Shown here: positions 59,671 through 64,000 of the stretch, piece by piece | How positions within the stretch are numbered: the first letter of the stretch is position 1 | Layout of the letters: each line of letters starts with the position of its first letter | Assembly (NCBI RefSeq): GCF_014218705.1 | Contig: NZ_JABBJF010000026.1 | Coordinates: forward strand, 1-64,000 | Length of the DNA: 64,000 nucleotides | Source of the DNA: Kluyvera sichuanensis | GTDB taxonomy: Bacteria > Pseudomonadota > Gammaproteobacteria > Enterobacterales > Enterobacteriaceae | Direction of reading: 5' to 3' | The notes under the pieces: model-generated | Told to the model about the DNA's origin: nothing | What the model saw: only the letters and a program-made list of their open reading frames with translations | Databases searched by the model: none | Translations under genes and position numbers: made by a program

Positions 59671-61335
59671 ATGTGTTCTATTTTCGGTGTACTGGATATT
59701 AAAACTGATGCGGTTGAGCTGCGTAAAAAGGCGCTTGAGCTCTCCCGCCTGATGCGCCACCGTGGTCCGGACTGGTCCGGGATCTACGCCAGTGATAAAG
59801 CGATTCTCGCACATGAACGCTTGTCGATTGTTGACGTCAACGCCGGTGCTCAGCCGCTGTATAACGAAAAGAAAACGCACGCTCTGGCCGTCAACGGTGA
59901 AATCTATAACCATCAGGCGCTGCGCGCTGAATACGGCGACCGCTACCAGTTCCAGACCGGTTCTGACTGCGAAGTGATCCTCGCGCTGTATCAGGAAAAA
60001 GGGCCTGAATTCCTCGACGACCTGCAGGGTATGTTCGCCTTTGCGCTGTACGACAGCGAAAAAGACGCGTACCTGATTGGCCGCGACCATATCGGTATTA
60101 TCCCGCTGTATATGGGCCACGACGAATTCGGCAACTTCTACGTTGCTTCTGAAATGAAAGCGCTGACCCCGGTTTGCCGCACCATCCAGGAGTTCCCAGC
60201 AGGGAGCTATCTGTGGAGCAAAGACGGCGAAATTCGTCAGTACTACCAGCGTGACTGGTTCGACTACGATGCGGTTAAAGACAACGTGACCGACAAAAAC
60301 GAACTGCGTCAGGCGTTGGAAGAGTCGGTGAAAAGCCACCTGATGTCAGACGTGCCTTACGGCGTGCTGCTCTCCGGCGGTCTGGATTCTTCGGTTATCT
60401 CGGCTATCACCAAGAAATTTGCCGCTCGCCGCGTTGAAGATCAGGAACGTTCAGAAGCCTGGTGGCCGCAGCTTCACTCCTTCGCCGTTGGTCTGGAAGG
60501 GTCCCCTGACCTGAAAGCCGCGCAGGAAGTAGCAAACCACCTGGGTACCGTGCACCATGAAATTCACTTCACCGTGCAGGAAGGTCTGGATGCGATTCGC
60601 GACGTGATTTACCACATCGAAACCTACGATGTAACCACGATTCGCGCCTCTACGCCGATGTACCTGATGTCGCGTAAAATCAAAGCGATGGGCATCAAAA
60701 TGGTGCTATCCGGTGAAGGTTCTGATGAAGTGTTTGGCGGCTACCTGTACTTCCATAAAGCGCCAAACGCCAAAGAGCTGCACGAAGAGACCGTACGTAA
60801 GCTGCAGGCTCTGCATATGTACGACTGCGCCCGCGCTAACAAAGCGATGTCCGCCTGGGGCGTGGAAGCACGCGTACCGTTCCTGGATAAAAAATTCCTC
60901 GACGTGGCGATGCGCATCAACCCACAGGACAAAATGTGCGGCAACGGCAAGATGGAAAAACACGTGCTGCGTGAATGCTTCGAATCTTACCTGCCAGCAA
61001 GCGTTGCATGGCGCCAGAAAGAGCAGTTCTCTGACGGTGTAGGCTATAGCTGGATTGATACGCTGAAAGAAGTCGCGGCAAAACAGGTGACCGATCAGCA
61101 GTTGGAAACCGCGCACTTCCGCTTCCCGTACAACACGCCAACGTCTAAAGAAGGCTATCTGTACCGTGAAATCTTTGAAGAGCTGTTCCCGGTACCAAGC
61201 GCTGCGGAATGTGTCCCGGGCGGCCCGTCCGTTGCGTGCTCTTCTGCGAAAGCGATTGAGTGGGATGAAGCGTTCAAAACCATGGACGATCCGTCTGGTC
61301 GCGCGGTAGGCGTGCACCAGTCTGCTTACAAGTAA
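59671..61335 (+). CDS. asnB: Asparagine synthase B (glutamine-hydrolysing)
   Basis: AsnB makes asparagine from aspartate, ATP and glutamine. The 554-aa product starts MCSIFGVLDIKTDAV, so the nucleophile Cys is exposed after Met removal, as required for the Ntn glutaminase domain (about 1-200). The synthetase domain has the PP-loop LLSGGLDSSVIS and LSGEGSDEVFGGY. It ends in its own terminator. Confidence 0.98.
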   Translation: MCSIFGVLDIKTDAVELRKKALELSRLMRHRGPDWSGIYASDKAILAHERLSIVDVNAGAQPLYNEKKTHALAVNGEIYNHQALRAEYGDRYQFQTGSDCEVILALYQEKGPEFLDDLQGMFAFALYDSEKDAYLIGRDHIGIIPLYMGHDEFGNFYVASEMKALTPVCRTIQEFPAGSYLWSKDGEIRQYYQRDWFDYDAVKDNVTDKNELRQALEESVKSHLMSDVPYGVLLSGGLDSSVISAITKKFAARRVEDQERSEAWWPQLHSFAVGLEGSPDLKAAQEVANHLGTVHHEIHFTVQEGLDAIRDVIYHIETYDVTTIRASTPMYLMSRKIKAMGIKMVLSGEGSDEVFGGYLYFHKAPNAKELHEETVRKLQALHMYDCARANKAMSAWGVEARVPFLDKKFLDVAMRINPQDKMCGNGKMEKHVLRECFESYLPASVAWRQKEQFSDGVGYSWIDTLKEVAAKQVTDQQLETAHFRFPYNTPTSKEGYLYREIFEELFPVPSAAECVPGGPSVACSSAKAIEWDEAFKTMDDPSGRAVGVHQSAYK

Positions 61336-61353
61336 GCGTGGCGGTGAGATAGA

Positions 61354-61390
61354 AAAAAGCCCCTGATGGTGACATCGGGGGCTTTTTATT
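61354..61390 (+). terminator. asnB terminator
   Basis: The stem AAAAGCCCC/GGGGCTTTT is followed by TTTATTTT, about 20 nt past the asnB stop. Confidence 0.9.
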
Positions 61391-61410
61391 TTGGCTTGGT
61401 GCGGGTGATT

Positions 61411-61495
61411 CCCCTCACCCCGGCCCTCTCCCCAAAGGGGCGAGGGAGAAAACCAGCGGTTCCCTCTCCCTTTGGGAGAGGGTTAGGGTGAGGGA
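61411..61495. repeat. CCCTCACCC-type palindromic repeat
   Basis: An imperfect inverted repeat of about 85 nt (CCCCTCACCCCGGCCCTCTC ... GAGGGTTAGGGTGAGGG), with inner CCCTCTCCC/GGGAGAGGG arms, sits between convergent asnB and the P-type ATPase gene. A shorter relative is at 16894-16918. It looks like a dispersed enterobacterial palindromic element, not a terminator. Confidence 0.7.
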
Positions 61496-61499
61496 AAAC

Positions 61500-63584
61500 C
61501 TACTCCCCGCGCCCTTTCTTCGCCGCCAGCGATCGCAGCAACACGCCCAGCGTCGTCCCATTATGCAGCATCGCGCTAGCACCCGGCGACAGCCAGCCTA
61601 GCGCCGCTGCCAGCATAATGGCGCTGTTCACCCACTCGGTCAGCTTGATGTTGCTGTTTACCAGCTTCATCGCCTCCAGCGAGAGTTGACGCGCGGTGAT
61701 AACGCCATACAAACTGTCCTGCAACAGCACGGCATCCGCCGCCTGCTGCGCCAGCTCGGTACTCTGGTTCATGGCGAGGCCCACGTCTGCCTGCGTCAGC
61801 ACCGGCGCATCGTTGATACCATCACCCACGAACATCACCTTGTGCCCCGCTTCCTGCAGCGCTTTCACGACTTCGACCTTACTCTCTGGCGTGGCTTCGG
61901 CAACGTAGCGATCGATGCCTACACGTTCTGCCAACTGGCATGCTTTCTCGGCGCGATCGCCGGTCAACAGGACCACCTGACGAATGCCGGACGCTTTAAG
62001 CTGTTCGATCACTTCAGAGGCTTCATCGCGCAGATGATCCTGCAGACCGATCATCCCCACCAGCTGATTATCAAAGCCGATAAACAGCAGATGCCGCCCC
62101 TGCGCCGCCAGTTCATTAATTTCCGCTTCATACGGCGTGAAATCGATGTCGTAGTGACAATCCAGGAAGTGACGACTGCCGATCACCAGTTGATGATCTT
62201 CCAGCGCGCAAAGCAGACCGTGAGCAATGACATACTCCACTTCGCCGTGCGCAATATGCGGCAGTTCGTGGTGCTCTGCCGCCGCCACGACCGCATGCGC
62301 CAGCGGGTGATTGCTGTGCTCTTCCACCGAAGCGGCAATCGCCAGCAAGCGTTTAGCCTGTACCAGTTGGTCGTTGAAGCTGATGACGTCCGTCACCTGC
62401 ATCTCGTCGTGGGTCAGGGTGCCGGTTTTATCGAACACCACCGTATCGACCTCAGCCAGCTTCTCAATCGCTCGTCCGCCTTTCAGCAGCAGACCGTTCT
62501 GCGCGGCCCGATACATAATCGATTTAAAGGCGATTGGCGTACTGAGCTTCAGCGCGCAGGAGTAGTCAACGAGGAATACCGAAGCCAGACGCTCCCAGCT
62601 GCGGGTCATGGCAAACACCGCCGCACCCACCCCAAGCGTGATACCAACGCGACGGTCAGCCATGGCCTGAGTGACCTGCTGGGTTTCACTACGCTGAGTC
62701 AGCGAGTCGCGGATAAAGCGGCGAATATGCGCCGTCGAGGAAGACTCGCCCACCTGCTCGGCGGTAATCGCCACGTTGCCGTCCTGGATTTGCGTTCCCG
62801 CGTAAACCCAGGAACCCGGCTCACGACGCACCGGCACGCTTTCTCCGGTCATAGACGCCTGGTTGACCTGAGCAACGCCGCGCAGCACCGTACCGTCGGC
62901 AGGGATATTATCCCCCGGGCCGAGCAGCATTACGTCACCCGCCACCAGCTCGCTGCTGTTGATCTCCACGCTTTCACCATCGCGCTCAACCCAGACCGGG
63001 TGCTCACGAGGCTGCATCAGATCGGCCAGCAGCGCGTCGGAGTGACGGCTGGTCTCCTGCTCCATATACTCGCCGAGCGTCAGCAGCGACTGCGTCAGCA
63101 TAGCGGTACGGTTATCGCCGCGCAGCATCGACAGGCTCAGCGCCAGCGCATCCAGCACTTCTACCTTCAACTGCCCCTGGCTGAGGGTATGCGCCCCTTC
63201 CAGGATAGTCGGTGCAGTCAGCAGCGCCGCCGGCAGACGCGCCCAGCGAGGCGGCAGCACCTGCGTTAGCGCCAACCCTGCGAGGTTAAGGAGGTTATCG
63301 CCACCGCAGTATTCGGTTTCGAATTCGCCGTCTTCCGCCGTTTGCCAGTCCAGCGCTTCCACCGCAGCCATAATCGCAGCAAGTGAAGTCCGGGCGCGAT
63401 CCCACTGGATCACCGCGCTACGCGCCGAAGGACGAATACGCACACCGCTTACGCCGGGCAACGTCAGGATCTGCTGTTTCAGCCACCCGGCGGCATCAGG
63501 GTAGTCACCGAGCGCCGCAATACGCAGGCGCACGCGTCCGGGGATCTGGTGAACGACGGTAACCCGTTCGCCTACCGCACTCAC
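61500..63584 (-). CDS. Atypical P1B-type (metal) ATPase with SCALK transport motif
   Basis: This 694-aa inner-membrane cation pump has a degenerate HMA-like N-domain (about 1-85, with IPGRVRLRI) that lacks CxxC. The actuator TGES is at 246-249, phosphorylated D385 in FDKTGT, the SNHPLAH histidine-proline at 426-427, TGDR at 541-544 and GDGINDAP at 587-594. The transport helix has S342-C343-A-L-K in place of the usual CPC/CPH, so the metal is unclear. The GTG start overlaps the upstream small gene (GTGA), implying coupled translation. I recall no equivalent beside asnB in E. coli K-12, where tRNAs follow. Confidence 0.85.
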   Translation of the reverse strand: MSAVGERVTVVHQIPGRVRLRIAALGDYPDAAGWLKQQILTLPGVSGVRIRPSARSAVIQWDRARTSLAAIMAAVEALDWQTAEDGEFETEYCGGDNLLNLAGLALTQVLPPRWARLPAALLTAPTILEGAHTLSQGQLKVEVLDALALSLSMLRGDNRTAMLTQSLLTLGEYMEQETSRHSDALLADLMQPREHPVWVERDGESVEINSSELVAGDVMLLGPGDNIPADGTVLRGVAQVNQASMTGESVPVRREPGSWVYAGTQIQDGNVAITAEQVGESSSTAHIRRFIRDSLTQRSETQQVTQAMADRRVGITLGVGAAVFAMTRSWERLASVFLVDYSCALKLSTPIAFKSIMYRAAQNGLLLKGGRAIEKLAEVDTVVFDKTGTLTHDEMQVTDVISFNDQLVQAKRLLAIAASVEEHSNHPLAHAVVAAAEHHELPHIAHGEVEYVIAHGLLCALEDHQLVIGSRHFLDCHYDIDFTPYEAEINELAAQGRHLLFIGFDNQLVGMIGLQDHLRDEASEVIEQLKASGIRQVVLLTGDRAEKACQLAERVGIDRYVAEATPESKVEVVKALQEAGHKVMFVGDGINDAPVLTQADVGLAMNQSTELAQQAADAVLLQDSLYGVITARQLSLEAMKLVNSNIKLTEWVNSAIMLAAALGWLSPGASAMLHNGTTLGVLLRSLAAKKGRGE

Positions 63585-63883
63585 TCGATCTCATCCTTAT
63601 TCTGGCTACGGTAGTAGTCCAGTTCGGCCTGCAGGTCGGCAATGCGCTCTTTCATTTCTTCCATTTCGCCACGCACAGTACCCCAGGCTTTACTCGCCGT
63701 ATTGGTGATCCCCTGCTGGACGTTACGGTTGGTCAGAAGGTAGGTGATTGCGGCACCCGCTACCAGCCCGGTTAGCAGGTGGGTACGGCTATTGGTTGCC
63801 GCAGGCGCCTGTACCGGCATTGCTGCGGGATTACGTTCCCACGCACCGGTCCACGGGTTGTACAGGTATTCAGGCTGATTCAT
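63581..63883 (-). CDS. Small single-span protein, YtxH-like, coupled to the P-type ATPase
   Basis: This 100-aa product has a soluble N-terminus with the motif YNPWTGAWERNP and one transmembrane helix (about 34-52, HLLTGLVAGAAITYLL). A charged helical tail (about 64-95, GEMEEMKERIADLQAELDYY) is likely coiled coil. The layout resembles YtxH-domain proteins. Two adjacent ATGs occur; the second has better spacing to GAGGAA. It overlaps the ATPase gene by 4 nt and the upstream gene by 14 nt. Its function is unknown; a scaffold or regulatory partner of the pump is inferred from coupling. Confidence 0.7.
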   Translation of the reverse strand: MNQPEYLYNPWTGAWERNPAAMPVQAPAATNSRTHLLTGLVAGAAITYLLTNRNVQQGITNTASKAWGTVRGEMEEMKERIADLQAELDYYRSQNKDEIE

Positions 63884-64000
63884 CATTTCCTCGCTTAGCT
63901 ATCGCATCCATAAGATAAAGAGAAGCGGCGCCCACCCCGATAAGGGTCAGCACGGACTGCAGCGGACGAGTCTTATTGGCATCCGCTATCGCCATCACCG
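63870..64000 (-). CDS. Partial small membrane protein, first visible gene of the P-type ATPase operon
   Basis: An open frame runs off the right edge. The visible C-terminal part reads MAIADANKTRPLQSVLTLIG and continues VGAASLYLMDAIAKRGNDESA, with one transmembrane helix. An in-frame ATG stands at 63995 and a GTG just upstream, but the real start may lie outside. It overlaps the next gene by 14 nt, so it belongs to the same operon. Not recognised. Confidence 0.55.
   Translation of the reverse strand, partial: VMAIADANKTRPLQSVLTLIGVGAASLYLMDAIAKRGNDESA

Noticed and set aside
61411-61495. Considered as an attachment site or insertion-sequence end
   Set aside because: No target-site duplication, transposase or integrase is nearby. 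A relative occurs in another gap, so it is a dispersed palindrome.

Overview
The window is ordinary enterobacterial chromosome. Gene content, gene order and near-identity of many remembered proteins (SucA, SdhA, TolB, Fur, GlnS) place it in the Enterobacteriaceae, close to the Enterobacter/Klebsiella/Lelliottia/Leclercia group. It is collinear with the E. coli K-12 nadA-to-asnB region but inverted. Genus and species cannot be fixed by eye. No prophage, transposase, integrase or CRISPR array was seen.

Layout. 1-464: five tRNA genes (three Lys, two Val), read leftward. 630-6330: the tol-pal envelope operon ybgC-tolQRAB-pal-cpoB. 6476-9617: cytochrome bd-I oxidase cydABX-ybgE. 9618-10376: a long AT-rich regulatory gap where E. 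coli has mngRAB; it holds a perfect FNR palindrome. 10377-20155: the TCA block sdhCDAB-sucABCD with a 3' end resembling the SdhX sRNA. 20807-22090: gltA, divergent. 22213-30287: nei, a small hok-type toxin locus absent from the supplied gene calls, 5-oxoprolinase pxpBCA with ybgI, dtpD, phrB and ybfA. 30594-38381: the high-affinity potassium system kdpFABCDE. 38660-42529: the ornithine/putrescine acid-response locus speFL-speF-potE. 42625-47671: pgm and seqA, then ybfF, ybfE, fldA, uof and fur. 47784-49587: chitooligosaccharide porin chiP with chiQ. 50054-51712: glnS. 51899-58246: the GlcNAc regulon nagE / nagBACD. 58457-59365: a Tat-exported amidohydrolase between nagD and asnB. 59671-61335: asnB. 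61500-64000: a translationally coupled operon with an atypical metal-type P1B ATPase, cut by the window edge.

How the parts work together. cyd, sdh-suc and gltA form central respiration; ArcA/FNR/CRP control of them is expected from the family, and FNR- and CRP-like sites are visible. chiP, nagE and nagBACD form one chitin/GlcNAc uptake and catabolism regulon, and NagC-like operators are visible at both chiP and nagE-nagB. speFL-speF-potE senses ornithine and exchanges it for putrescine. kdpDE senses potassium limitation and drives kdpFABC and probably ybfA.

REP-type palindromes (core GTAGCCCGG...) sit in many convergent or operon-end gaps. The less ordinary items are the P1B-ATPase operon at the right edge, the hok/sok-like locus, the Tat amidohydrolase, the tRNA-Lys acceptor-stem variants and several leader peptides missed by length-limited gene calling. 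Protein comparisons are from memory of E. coli K-12 sequences, not from a search.
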